Shown in pieces: positions 12,587 to 23,806 of a stretch of DNA of 64,000 bases (positions within the stretch are counted from its first letter, which is position 1; every line of letters begins with the position of its first letter). The DNA comes from Caenorhabditis remanei (Eukaryota; Nematoda; Chromadorea; Rhabditida; Rhabditidae). The translations under genes were made by a program, and so were the position numbers. Under the pieces are notes generated by a model. It saw nothing but the letters and a program-made list of their open reading frames with translations. It searched no databases and had not been told where the DNA came from. The stretch lies in the NCBI RefSeq assembly GCF_010183535.1, contig NC_071329.1, positions 1,426,001-1,490,000 of the forward strand, read 5' to 3'.

Positions 12587-12620
12587 GCTATTATTATCAT
12601 ACACGTCTGATAATAATAGC
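12587..12620. repeat. Perfect 13-bp hairpin, 8-nt loop
   Basis: GCTATTATTATCA and its exact inverse TGATAATAATAGC flank an 8-base loop. It lies in gene-free sequence. It might be a remnant of a small palindromic element or a hairpin transcript; the sequence alone does not decide. Confidence 0.6.
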
Positions 12621-13640
12621 CTTATTTAGTGGATGATCTAACTAGGGAAGATCATGAAGTCAGTTTGGAAATATGGTTTGTGATCTATATAACTGGAAAG
12701 CTGAGAAAACGCTGATTCCAAATATGTAAACAGATTTTTCTCTCGAGGTCCGGTATTTCAGAAAAACAAAGCCATAGTTCTGAAAAATAACATAATAATC
12801 TTATTTCTGACAAGCGGAAAGCTTTAGCAATTTTTTTTGCAATTGTTTTTGCAAGTTTGTCAGAAAGGAAATACATTTTTTTAAGGGGAGGGGCCAGTAG
12901 TTTTTTTTCTCAAGGAAATCTGGATATTGTGAGGATTTTTGGATTTTATTCAAGATGTGCTGAAAATATGGGAGGTTCCTATGATAATACTCTAAAAACT
13001 GAAAAAAAACCGCAAAGACAGGAGTTTTTTATTTTCCCGAAAACTCTCAAACTAAACCAACTAATTAACTAAATTACACAAATAAGTGAAATTCAGAAAA
13101 TAAATTGTTATTTGAAAAAAAAAACCTGATGGTGCCCTAAAACCCCTTGTTTTTGACACATTTTTCCTGGGAATATCTCTCGGAGTTCCTCTCTTTTTTA
13201 TAAATGAAAAAAAGAAGAACCAATTTTCAATTACAATTCATCACACGAACCCTTTTTGTTTTTTTTTGAAGTGTCATCATCCAAAGCACATCTTCAGAAG
13301 AAGAGTGAGATCATAACACAAAAAGATTTATGACCATGGGAAACATGACTTTCAAAAAGTCATGTGTTCTTATTTGATAATCCTTTGAAGGTGAGCTTTC
13401 GAACTTGTTTTTACGTGGAAGGATCAAGAAAAAAAAGACATTTGAGTATCGAGGGGACTGAGAAGATTCCGAACTGTAATTATACCTCAAGAATAAGAAA
13501 AACACACTAAACTCAACATTTTTTCCCCAGAAAATGTGTTGAAAAAGCGAGAAGAATGACAGTGGAAGTAATGGCCACAATTCTGACCACTTTTGCCGTT
13601 TCCCCAAGTTAATTTTTAATGGATCGTACAGATTAAAAGT

Positions 13641-13955
13641 AGAGCTCCATTTTTGTAGTTGACAACTTTTTTATACGGACACTCCCTATAGAGTTATGGT
13701 CATTTTAAGACGGCAGTTTAAAAAGCGCACTGAAATGGGTCGATTTGACAGAGAAATTACTTTGACGATACATAACTTGCTAGGGAGCGTCCGTACAAAA
13801 AAGTTGTCAACTACAAAAATAGAGCTCTACGTTCAATCTATATGATTCATTAAACATTTTTATGGTGTGACATTCAGAATTACTACGGCACACTCTCAAA
13901 GTTGGTCATTTTCCACTCAAAACAGCTAAAGTTGATACCTTTTTGTCCGGTACTG
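13641..13955. mobile_element. MITE fragment with GTAGTTGACAAC palindrome
   Basis: Inverted copies of AGAGCTCCATTTTTGTAGTTG occupy 13641-13665 and about 13803-13830, each followed inward by a GTACGGAC...CTCCCT block. Downstream, CTCTCAAAGTTGG and a terminal GGTACTGTA at 13950-13956 match the right end of the complete MITE at 43218-43675. The left end is missing, so this is a truncated copy. Confidence 0.65.
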
Positions 13956-14749
13956 TACATATCAACTTTTTTGTACGGACACTCCTTAGCAAGTGAAATG
14001 ATCATAACACTCTGGGGAGTGTCCGTAGAAGAAGGTTGTCAAATACAACAATGAAGCCCTACTTTTGATCTGTATGATTAGTCGAACATTTACTTGGTGG
14101 GGACATTTTCAACGGAAAACGGCTAAAGTTAGTGATTACTGTAAAAACTGCCCATCAAAAGTAAGTTTATTGGCTTTAAAATGGCGATTTTTCAAATCTA
14201 AATCACTTCTGATTTGGGCACAGTTATATTTCTGGTTGTTCTCATTCGAAAGGTTTCAATTAAGGACAGCACTGTCGGACAGTCGTTTGAAAAAGAGGCA
14301 GCTCCAATATGGGAGAGCTCTGATGAAACCACGGTTTTATAAACAAAAGAAAACATTATCACAAGTTAAAGAACAGCAACAACTGACTAATAAGAGTTTT
14401 GACTTGTAAAATCGGTTTTCATGAGTGTGACCCTAATTATTCAGAAGGCCTAACCTGAATTCTCCTCAATAAAGATGCCGAGACATTTTGATACCAAACT
14501 AAAAGTGTCTAGTTTCGAAACGTCCCGTAGCCCACTAAACTGAAAATCTCTTTTTTTTTTCTAAATTACTGAAGCTTCTCTTCTCCAAAAAAGAAAAAAA
14601 AAACAAAGAAATTTGTCATTCATGTCTTAAAAACCAATTTCCTCCCTTTTTCCTTTTGTTTTGATTTGTGTCCCCGTGGGGGAAGAGTCATAGGATTTTT
14701 TATGAATTTCCGTTCGCTTTTTTGAAAAAAAAGAGGAAATGGAGTTTGT

Positions 14750-14822
14750 GAACATCCGGACAAATTGGACAAGCAGACAGATAGACAAACAGGCGATGCC
14801 GACATTCGGACATCTGGACACA
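14750..14822. repeat. GGACATCCGGACA / GACA-rich cluster
   Basis: Short words GACATCCGGACA, GACAGATAGACA and GGACATCTGGACACACA lie close together. The same vocabulary recurs at 7095, 8085, 11550, 41718-41790, 41878-41905, 43135-43180, 45225-45250, 45583-45603, 46630-46850, 46985-47015 and, inverted, 57640-58290. It is a dispersed, microsatellite-like family. Confidence 0.65.
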
Positions 14823-15572
14823 CATACAGAATTTTCTTATTTTTTCAAAAACACTACTTTGGCTCAAAACCAATTTTCTTAAAAGAGCAAATAAATTATG
14901 CTGAAAAAATTTCATACCTCTGGTCATCTGAACTTAAACCAACTATAATAACAGCTACTATTACAATAAAAAGAGAGGACTCTACCAGAATCTAAATGAT
15001 ACTAATAAGAGGAAAAGAGAATTAGACAATGGTGGAGGAGACGGGGGAGGAGACGCTCATTTGAATTTGACGGATCCTCTGAAGGAGAGAGAAGAAAACG
15101 TGTTTTTCATTTTAAGAATTTTCAAGAATGACAGGTGGGTGGGGGAGGGGGGAGGTCCTAGGAATTCAAATAAGATATAGTGGTGGCCTAGAATCTGACG
15201 GCCTAGAAACTATAAAAAGAAGCCAGATCAGAACACATGTTTCGAATCGAAATTCGAACTTAATTAAACACCAGAGCTGTGCGGAAGTACAACTTTCAAA
15301 AAAAAGAAGTCGAAAGTAGGGTTGAAATTCCGCACAGCTCTGTTAAGCACCTTTACTTTGAAATTTAATAAAATGTTGTCAGAAAAAAGTCCCCATTTCT
15401 GAATCCGGACCGAGCCGGGTCGGCCCAATTTTGACAAGTTTGCAATCTACAGATCCGTCTGTCGGTTTTCTGTGTTGCAAGCCAAAACTCATTTTATAGT
15501 GAACTGATTTTCAGAAGAGAGATTGGAAATTTTCCTCAGTTTGATGATCGGATCGATGGGGAGAGGGTCATA

Positions 15573-15842
15573 CTTGCAAATTTACGGCCCGGCCCGGCCC
15601 GAAGGTGCGGCTTCGAAAAAGGTACCTATTTTTAACCGAATTTTTTGAATTTTTTTGAAATTTCATATTAAAAATTTCAATTTTTTGATGCATAACTAGC
15701 TTTTGATTGAATTCTGAAGTATAGTCAAAAAGTCGACATTTTTGGGAAAAATTCAAAAAAATTCAAATTTTGTTCAAAATTTCAGTTCGAATTTTTTCAG
15801 CCGGGCCGTAGAAATTCTCGTCGCGGCCCGGCCCGTTGCAAG
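15573..15842. mobile_element. CGGCCC foldback relative, 270 bp, TA-flanked
   Basis: Begins TA + CTTGCAAATTTACGG and ends CCCGTTGCAAG + TA. Only about 35 bp at each end is GC-rich (CGGCCCGGCCC words); the middle is AT-rich and differs from the 371-bp copy at 10380. It lies about 120 bp beyond the last putative kinase exon. Confidence 0.75.
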
Positions 15843-15966
15843 TATAGAGAGAGTTGGATCCTAGCTTTTTCTTTTCTTTTTTATATCAACTTTCTAAAAG
15901 ATTGTGAAAGGAAACATTGTAGAAGTTTTTTTCGCTACCACTTATCACTTATTACAAACTAATTTT

Positions 15967-18900
15967 CTAAAGTGAAACTTGCTCAGCACATCTCACGAGG
16001 CACAACCTAGTACTGGAGAGCGCGCCTAGAGACGGGGGACGCTGTCAAAAAATGTGAAGATACCGTCAGGCATCGCACCGATTGAAATATGTAGGGGAAA
16101 AAACTTACTGTTGGAAGAGCTGGAGGGTTCTTGACAATTATATCGAATTCGAGGGTGTCTTCTTGATTAGCTAATTTTTGTTGTGAGAATGGATGTTTAG
16201 ATGTAGCTAATTCAAGAATCGATATTCCTAGGCTCCACGTGTCGAGTTTCAAAAGAGAAGCTTCGGTCATTGTTTTAGAGACGGCTTCGGGCGGTTGATA
16301 GGAAATTGTTCCAGCTACGCTTTGTTTTTTTTCATCAATTTCGATGTCTTCAACGCGTGCACAACTCCCAAGATCTCCAATCTTTACGTGGCCATTGTCA
16401 TCGCATAGAAGATTACCAGGTTTTATATCCCGATGTATTGATCCCTGAAAATAGAGAAACGTTGACAAAACAACTTCCACAATCATTGGTTTGTTGTCAC
16501 ACATTGGCACACCCGCGTTAAAACAATGAGACGCAAGAGGTTTTTCGCTGAAACACAAGGCAACTCTACTTTAAGACGACTCTTCATCAAGGCTGTGGAA
16601 ATTGGGAAGTTCTTACGTTAAAATCGGATTTCATTTTTAAAAAAAGCTCACTTTTTGTTGAAATTATTCTATATTGACTTCTTAAAGACTGGTTGTGAGA
16701 GTTTTGTCAAGATTATGATATTACCAGCCTATCTGCCCCGCCTTCGGCGGTTCATCCGGCTGGTCTCACCTCATTCACGTGACCAATCCTTTTAAAATGT
16801 TCCAAATTGTTTTCGGAACTCTCGAAAATTTCCGATTTTCGAGAAATCTTTTCGGGAAAACTTTTTCCGAAATTTCATATATTTTCAGGATGATAAAAAA
16901 GGAATTTGTGCGGACTCAAACTAAATTGCTCCAAAAACAACGTGAACAGTGTCTAAACGCCTATCCTGACTAGGGAAGGTCTCCAGGTGACCGTGGAGAT
17001 ACGGGACGTGACCTATATGTATCATTGGAAAGCTGAAACGGTGATTTCAAAAACATATTCAGTTTTTCCCCTCGAGGCCTGGAATTCGAGAAAAACGAGA
17101 AATTGGTAAATTTAGAGTTTTTACACAAAACTTTAAAAATTTTTTATCAAAAATAGGCAAAAATCCTATGTACATTCAAATTTTCATATTTTTGTACTGT
17201 AACCCGGGCCGACCGGGCCGGTGAAAATTCTCAAATCGACCCGGCCCGTTGCAAGTATGGGGGTGTCTGTCAATCTGTCCCAACGTCCGCAAGTTTGGAG
17301 AAATGATAAAGAAAGGCGGCCGGCCCAAAATAGAACCTGTGGTCACACCGACCACCGCCATGCGAATACCTTTGTAAGAAGGTGACAACGTAAAAGAGGA
17401 GAGACCAGCCTGATGAACCGTCGAAAACGGGGCAGCCAGGCTGCTATATAAAAAACGCGTGTGGGCGCTGTGTATGGATTTTTTTCAGGGTTTCTGCATT
17501 TTACTTTCATTTTCAAAAATATAAATAAGAATCGAAATAAGTTTTTATGTAAACTCGAGTAGCATAGCCACGAGAAAACGCGCCGTAAATTTCAGTCTTA
17601 GCTGGTATATAAAGACAATCATGTTTTCGAAAAGCTGGTGGAAACAAACACTTTAGCTGAGAACTCACGAGGGCATCAAGTAGCCAGTGTAATCCAATGG
17701 TGATATGAGCAATCACAGCGCGGAGGGCAATTTCTGGAAGTTTGATCTCCTTTTTAATGAAACAGGCGAGACTGCTTCTCATGGGCTCCATGAATATATC
17801 CACATAATTCTGAAAGAATGTTTAAATTTTTTTAGTTGCGAACATTAAAAAACTCACAGCTCTTTCGAGGAATCCTCTAAAAAATATGAATTCGTCACAT
17901 CCTTTACACATTTTCAAAAAGTTCAATTCACGAACTACATCATCGATTTTTGTTGTCTTTGGAGTAGTCCCGATAAGAATTGACTTCATAGCCACTTTGA
18001 ATTTTTTGTATTCAACGATTTCAACTCTACCAGAAACTCCTTCACCTTTATATTGAATATGAGTGAAATCTTTCGGAGTAACGGTGACCGATGAAGCTGA
18101 AATATTAGATATTTGTTTCAAACACGACGTGGGTTGAAATAGGAGAAAACTTTCGCATTTTCCGCAGTTGAAAAGGTCACAGTTTTTTTTTAAATTTGAT
18201 TTTATGAAAATCAGATGGAATGAAACCATCTCTACAAAGAAGTTTGGTCATACGCCCATGTTACACATCAGCCAAACTGATCCGTTTTAGCTGATTTTCA
18301 AGTATGTTAGTACTCTAGGAATTCTAAGAATTATACCATGCTTTGCTCCCTTTGAAACGATCGATTGAAGTTTAAAAATTAAAAATTTTATTTCGAAAGA
18401 TAGGATCAAAATTTTCTCAGAATTGGCAGCTTTATTTTGTGCATTTCGTAAAATAACAACTAATTTTCAAAGTTGCAACGGACCGGGCCGGTTCGGCCCG
18501 AGCCCGGATTTTCAGTACTAAAAAATTCAAATTTTTAAAAAGAAAATTTTCTGATTTTTTTGGAAAAAAAATTTTAAAGGGGGACACAACTACTTCTAAA
18601 CTGAGGGTTTTTTTCCTTTCAATAGAATTTCTCTTCGTCGTGCACGAGAAACCAATATTTTCAAAAATTTTCAAGAAAAATTCAAAAAATGTGATGGAGA
18701 GCTAGAAATTACTTGTTATTTTCAAAATGCCCAAAATAAGGATGCCAATTTCATTCTGAAAATACTTGCATTCTATCTTTCGAACTATCTTTTCATTTTT
18801 CAACTTAAATCGATCGTTTCGGTAGATCAAAGGGAGCGGAGTCTAATGGGGTATGGTATAAGATTCTTAGAATTCGTAGGGTACTAAAGTAATAAAAAAT

Positions 18901-19602
18901 CAGTAAAAGGGTCAGTTTGGCTGATGTGTAACATGGCCTGGAGGGTAGAGTGAAAGGCTCCGCGAAATGGTTTAACTATTGCTAGTTTTACGTAGTTTCG
19001 AAACGTCAGAGTTGCAAAACGTCGCAGTTGCGAAATGAACAGTTCCGAAATGTCGCGGTTGCAAAACGTCGCGGAGCCGAGCGAGACATTGACTCTTAAT
19101 AACAAAAATCTATCCAAAGCTAAGAATGACATTTTTAGATGATCGGTGCCCTCTTTTTCGAACACCATTATTTCCTTGCATGGTTGAGCGGAATTCCGTC
19201 TAAAAATTTTTATTCCGCTTTCCACCTCCCGCCTTCCACCGTTTCAAAAATCGTATTCCTCTCAACCCTGTTCCCTAACCAACAAATTGTTTTACTGAAT
19301 TATTTTAAAACTTACTTGGAAGGGTGAGCAATCCGTTATCTTCTTTCAGCTGCTCATAAGTATTTTTCACAAAAGGAATTGTGCCATACACTTTCAGATT
19401 AACATTCTTATCAACTAGATTCGAAGTTCCAGCACATTCATTTACGGTCTCAACTTCTTTCTTGAGTCTTTTTGCTGGTGAGGTCTCTAAGATTTCTTCA
19501 CGTCTTTCTTGTGGCCTTCCTGGTTTATCGGGAAGAGAGAATTTTCCATCTGAATTTTCAAAATAATTTCTTAAATCTTAGAAACACCAAACCGTTCTCC
19601 AT
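15967..19602 (-). CDS. MAPKK-like protein kinase, apparently short of its C-lobe
   Basis: Exons on the minus strand: 19593-19602 (tentative), 19316-19549, 17858-18096, 17669-17809, 16109-16444 and 15967-16041 (tentative); together 344 residues in frame. A lysine-rich N-terminal extension is followed by the kinase core: glycine loop GEGVSGRV and VAMK lysine (about residue 119), helix-C glutamate in VVRELNFL, catalytic HRDIKPGNLL (Asp about 214), GDLGS in place of DFG, an AGTISYQPPE activation segment and the helix-F LDTWSLGISILEL. This resembles the divergent MAPK-kinase relatives expanded in Caenorhabditis. The usual last part of the C-lobe (helices G-I with the conserved arginine) is absent: the final 24 residues after NPPALPT show no kinase character. 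Either the gene is truncated, decaying, or the last exon lies elsewhere. The start exon has a weak GTTTGG donor. The 1.2-kb introns are filled by inverted-repeat elements. Confidence 0.68.
16725..17443. mobile_element. Inverted-repeat element in kinase intron 4
   Basis: Ends are inverted copies of about 50 bp: CAGCCTATCTGCCCCG at 16725 and, on the other strand from 17443, CAGCCTGGCTGCCCCG, each followed by CGGTTCATC and GGCTGGTCTC. CAG-beginning ends recall hAT elements, but I see no clear 8-bp flanking duplication. Inside are a GGAAAGCTGA repeat copy (16968-17103) and a CGGCCC fragment (17203-17255). It lies wholly within the intron 16445-17668. Confidence 0.65.
18257..18938. mobile_element. 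Foldback element in kinase intron 2
   Basis: Both ends carry CATGTTACACATCAGCC, then GGAATTCTAAGAATT-like and GATCGATT-like segments in inverted order, giving arms of about 130 bp. A CGGCCC fragment (18478-18520) lies inside. The element fills most of the intron between the N-terminal exon and the glycine-loop exon of the kinase. Confidence 0.7.
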
Positions 19603-20280
19603 ATTAGTCAATGGGAAGGAAGACAAACGGAACGTGAAGGTATCGTTGGGATTTGCAAACTGATTTCCAAAGGAAATAGCAAGTTCAATAAGTAGAGCAC
19701 GTGAACTAGGGTGCTAGGCCAGGTTTCTATATCTCACGGATATAATAGTCTGTATTTTCATTTTTTGCTGTATTGAGTCCGCTAGACTTTTTTCACGTTT
19801 TAATTCAATTCTTTCACTTTTTGCACTAAAAATGCAGCATTTTTCAGGTTTTCAGACGTCGCAATGAACGAAAAAAGTGTCCCATCCATAAGAATTGTGA
19901 AAAATTATATTTTCTATCTTATGAGCGAAAAAACGAGAGTTTTGGTCAGAAATTGACTTTTTTGATACAGAAAAACCAATTTTCAGAAAATATGTATAAC
20001 TTTGGCTCTTTATTCTTTTGCCCGTTGCCAACGAGAATTTTCGGGCTCTCGACCAAATTTTCATAAAGCCAAACGCAAGATCAATTTTTTTTGTAAAATT
20101 GATATAGATATCAGTGCGCACGGGACCAAACCCTGCCATCCCTCTCAAAATCCTTAAATACTCTTCATTATAGTCACTGCTATTGCCTCCATTTAAACAA
20201 AAAATCTCCTCAATAAAATACTTTCACATGTCAAAAAACGACAACAAAAAATTTCAGATCGGGCGGGAATGAACTCACCA
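19603..20280. other. Intergenic upstream of the kinase
   Basis: This would hold the kinase promoter. No TATA box or known operator is obvious. The sequence is unremarkable and AT-rich, with one minus-strand open frame (19852-20148) that has no family resemblance. Confidence 0.35.
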
Positions 20281-21262
20281 GTCTATGCGTAGGAGTCATC
20301 TGTGTAGACCACTACATCTAAACCGCTGGATCGCGCGGTCGGCCTCTGTTGAGGAGGTTTATAGGGTTGGTGAACCCAAACCAACTCAAGAAGTGAAAGG
20401 TACGGATACTTAGAAGGCAAGACAAAGAGGAATAGATTAAACGGTTTATTATAGTTACACTTAAGATGATAGATACCTTTGTTGGAGGTTTTGGAATGAC
20501 GACTACCGATGGACGTGGTACTAGAAGAGCGAGACGAAGCCATGGCAGGTAGACGAAGCAGCTGGGATGCTGTTGGAGCGAATAACTGATAGATACTGAT
20601 TAGATGTTTCTCGAGAGCTTCCGTTGACTTTGCAACGTAGTAGAGGTCGTCCCGGTGAGGAGATGTAGTGCATGTCACTCGGTCAGTGGGTAAGGTAATT
20701 CATCAATCTTTGAGGGTAACGATAAGTTTACCGAAGTAATCTTTTTACTTATACGTGAAGGTGTCTTCGAGTAAGACTGACCCAGTTGGGGAAATATAGA
20801 TGGAAGCTTATTTCCACGACAGCCTCCCTCGAGAGTGCAATTAGTGCTAAAAATGTCATCGTCTCCGGAAGACGCATAAAAAAGGGAAGCTCGGGCATCA
20901 ACTAACAGTAAGTCAATATTCGGGTTTTTAGTTGTTTTACCATTTTTCTAAAATGAATGAGTCTTTAAAATGCTTTTTCTTACTGATATTAGAAAGAACG
21001 GACCGCAGAAAGTGAGGTGAGCAACCAGAAATTAGTGGGTCGCCTAAGGACCGTATTCCCATTATTTATAGATGTTCGGAAACACCTGGGATGCGGATCC
21101 GTAAGGAGTCTCCTTTTTCGTACCAATATGGTCCGTGCGCGATTGCCTGGAGGAGAGGTAACAGATTGCGAACGACCTGTTTACACACATTGCGAACAAC
21201 CCCACGCAAAAAGTGTTCGAAGAAGAACCTTAGACTTCGGTAATTTAACCATTTATTGAAAG
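20281..21262. other. Compositionally odd block with coding-like frames, origin unknown
   Basis: This block is less AT-rich and has more protein-like frames than its surroundings. On the minus strand 20283-20678 is open: a 131-residue frame with a charged N-terminal half, a serine-rich stretch around ASSRSSSTTSIGSRHSK, and an end reading VVVYTDDSYA. A second minus-strand frame of about 50 residues lies near 20760-20905. On the plus strand 21017-21259 is open with a basic composition. The YTDDS ending recalls the start of retroelement RNase H domains (YTDxS), but that is one short match. A decayed retroelement is my best guess; a diverged gene piece is possible. Confidence 0.3.
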
Positions 21263-21594
21263 AACTTTTAAAAATTCAAAGAAATATAGAAGTATAAAAG
21301 TGTTACGGGGCTATTCAAGTCCAAAAAAAAAGTTTTTCACTATAAATTAGGGAAAATGAGGAAGCAGTAGGCGTCTTTTTTTAAACAAGAGGGGACGGTA
21401 CATGATTGTGCAGGGAAAAAAGGCAAGTAAAAAAATTTTCGAGGTTATTACTGTTATTAAATTTTTTCCGAAGTAATAAACAAATGCGTTATTTAAAAAA
21501 TAGACTCGAATCGTGGTCAGTCTACAACAAGTGGAAATACAGTCGTCAACAAATAAATATGCAGGCGAAATCTGTTGATTGTTATGAGTAATAA
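21263..21594. other. Short intergenic gap, nothing recognised
   Basis: AT-rich sequence between the odd block and the 3' end of F-box gene A, which would hold that gene's 3' untranslated region. I do not see a canonical AATAAA on the minus strand close to the stop. Confidence 0.4.
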
Positions 21595-23696
21595 TTAATC
21601 AAAGTTGAATGTGCGTTTAGATAATTGGGCTATCATTTTTCCATCTGGATTGTTCGGCTGGATATGAAACCATCCAATTTTGTTGTTCTCCATTGTCACA
21701 GTTGCAATGGACTGATCCGGACGAGTGAGATGATATCCTGTTTTAAGAACAGCTCCTAATACGGTGTTTATTTCTATTTCAAATCGATATGCTCGGATTT
21801 TGTTATCCCTGGAAAACAACTGCGTTAAATTCCACTCATATGTATTTATATTTCTTCTTACCTCATAAGGACGTTTCTATAGTGATCCTCTCTATTAATC
21901 TCAATATACGAATCAGAAATATAGGCATCTATATTCAACTCTTCACGAAATTCTATCATCAAATCCTTCCAAGTTGGATTCCACCCATTTCTCCATTTCA
22001 CCACTAAATTCTTGAAATCTGAGTTAGTGAAATTTGATCTACTAAGGTAAACAGATTCAGATTCGAATTCCAGAAGTTGCTTATAAGTTATCCAATTTGC
22101 GTATTTGCATTTGATGCAGCTTGGAATGTTTCGAAGAAGCTTAAAATCGAACACGAAATCCGTAATCGGTTGAAACAATAATTTAATTTTTTCAGTTGCG
22201 TTTTGCCGTTGCAGAAATGAAATTATGGCATCCTTAGATTGATTTAATTCCTCATTATTTATCAATTCGACATGTTTCATCGAATTCACATCGGTACAGT
22301 AGGCATCCATTATTTTATTGATTGTTCCGTTCTCAAAACAATTATATTCGAGACTAAGACTCGTGGGTAACACATTGAATACATTGGAAAGATAAGTGGT
22401 CCACTGGTTGATAGTGGGGACAAGATTTCCAGAGTAGTATAGTTTCAAAGTGTATTGAGGTACAGAGGGGAGTTGGCTGAAATAATTCGATAATATTTTT
22501 ATAATCTGTGAGGATCCGTCCCCTCGGCAATCGAGGAATGACGTCATGACGAAACAGCGTAATAATTTGGGAGAAAATTTGGCTCTATTCCAGTTTAGAT
22601 GTCCTTTGAAAACTTGAACGTCCCAAAAAACACTTAGACGTCCTTTCGGATCCCAAATATGTTCAAAAATGTTTAAACGTCCCAAAAAACATTTAGACAT
22701 CCCAAAAAACGTTAAGACGTCCCATTAAATATTGAGACGTCCCTTGAAGTCCGAAAATTTGGTTTTAAATAATTAGACGTCCCAAAAAACAAGTCATTGA
22801 AAGTGTTCAAGGGACGTCTGAATATTTTTTGGGACGTTCGAATGTTTTTTGGTACGTCTAAACATTTTATGGGACGTTTAAACGTTTTTTGGGTCGTCTA
22901 AACTTTTGAAAGGACGTTTAAAAAACATTAGAGTTTCAAAGGACGTTTAAGTGTTTTAAGGGACGTTTGAGTTTTTAAAGGACATCTAAACTGGAATAAA
23001 GCCGAAAATTTGATTTAAAAATTATTTTTCGATTATCAAGCTGTTTTTTTCTTTTTTCAGCAAAATTATTAACAATCTTTAACATTTGTTAAAAATTGAT
23101 GATAAAAAAGTTAAATAACATTCAAATTTCCGTCCCGAAATATTACGGTAGCACTCGTTTCAGCTGTGTCGAGTGACGACATTTCCTTGGTGCGATACCA
23201 TCATGAATTGACGGAATCTGGACCAGAACCTCTTTTTTGTACAAATTTCAATTATAAAACTTACTGTGGCCATAATCTAACACGATTGATTTTGTTTTCC
23301 ATTATTGTCCAACTAGAAAAATAAATACCGGCGAACTCAAATAAACCATCGCCAATTTCTAAGCCAATTTTTTCGTTTTTCAATAACTCAAATTTGACCG
23401 AAAATTTCTCGGAAATTTTTTTGAACGTCAAGATTATCTCATTTTTTAAAGAGAAGATCACTTTGAATTTCACTATTTGATTCCTCATTCTTTCAATATT
23501 TCGGAATCTTTTACAAATTGAGTTGGACGATTTGCTGCAGAGAGATAGAGAGATGCTGAAATATAGAAACATCCCATTAAAAAATTGAAAACGAATGTTC
23601 AAAAAACAGTGAAACTTACAGTTCAATTGGATGCATTAACTCTAAAACCACATTCAATACAACATTCGGAAAGCAGTAAAGTTTTAGTCTAGACAT
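21595..23696 (-). CDS. F-box/FBA_2 protein (gene A), intact
   Basis: Minus-strand exons 23620-23696, 23265-23555, 21862-22476 and 21595-21808; all junctions keep frame and give 398 residues. Exon 1 encodes most of the F-box (FPNVVLNVVLELMHPIEL) and exon 2 completes it with SLSLCSKSSN. Exon 3 carries the F-box-associated type 2 (FBA_2) region with WITYKQLLEFESESVYLSRS and NLVVKWRNGWNPTWKDLM. Exon 4 ends the protein with GYHLTRPDQSIATVTMENN and a GWFHIQPN motif shared by B, C and D. Such proteins link a substrate to SKP1-cullin ubiquitin ligases; the FBA_2 half is thought to choose the substrate. Introns sit at the same three places and phases as in B, C and D. Intron 2 holds a 423-bp foldback. 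The FBXB-type assignment follows the family pattern; no single orthologue can be named. Confidence 0.85.
22581..23003. mobile_element. Foldback of ACGTCCC units, 8-bp target duplication
   Basis: Terminal inverted repeats GGCTCTATTCCAGTTTAG and (other strand) GGCTTTATTCCAGTTTAG bound a 423-bp segment. GAAAATTT stands directly outside both ends (22573-22580 and 23004-23011), an 8-bp target duplication. The left half is a string of (T)AGACGTCCCAAAAAAC-like units, the right half the same units inverted (GTTTTTTGGGACGT). It lies within intron 2 of F-box gene A. An 8-bp duplication fits hAT-type MITEs; the end sequence is not classical, so the family call is inference. Positions may be one base off. 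Confidence 0.8.
23150..23207. repeat. Dispersed 57-bp phrase, second copy
   Basis: ACGGTAGCACTCGTTTCAG followed by GTGTC and a GGTG(C/A)GATACCA ending, matching 5768-5823 with about four fifths identity by eye. It lies in intron 2 of F-box gene A, downstream of the foldback. Confidence 0.6.
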
Positions 23697-23762
23697 TTTG
23701 CTGGGGGCAATTCAAAAATTGTTATACATTGAATCTCATAAAAATCAATGTCCACAAACAAA

Positions 23763-23806
23763 GGTCCTGCAACGAAAAGTGAAGGGTACTGTGGGAAAAC
23801 TGGCAT
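23763..23806 (-). promoter_or_regulatory. Conserved upstream block, gene A copy
   Basis: On the minus strand this reads GTTTTCCCACAGTACCC, a short gap, then TTTTCGTTGCAGGACC, about 80 bp before the ATG of gene A. Matching blocks stand upstream of genes B, C and D. The function is unknown; a shared promoter or leader element is plausible. It is preceded on the same strand by GGCTGTCAT, also present in gene B. Confidence 0.6.

Larger units (their letters stand above)
12306..15572. other. Gene-free stretch with several small repeats
   Basis: Holds a perfect hairpin at 12587-12620, a repeat copy at 12639-12775 (GGAAAGCTGA core), an inverted GTAGTTGACAAC module at 13641-13830 followed by a MITE end GGTACTGTA at 13955, a second module half near 13960-14070, a GACA/GGACATCCGG cluster at 14750-14822, and a short hairpin at 15272-15342 (CAGAGCTGTGCGGA / TTCCGCACAGCTCTG). 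Open frames, including 14065-14409, overlap these repeats and I do not support any as a gene. Confidence 0.5.

Noticed and set aside
14065..14409. 114-residue plus-strand open frame
   Set aside because: Its start overlaps a GTAGTTGACAAC module copy, and the peptide has no domain, signal or splice context.
16306..16521. 71-residue plus-strand frame opposite the kinase
   Set aside because: Shadow of the catalytic-loop exon on the other strand.
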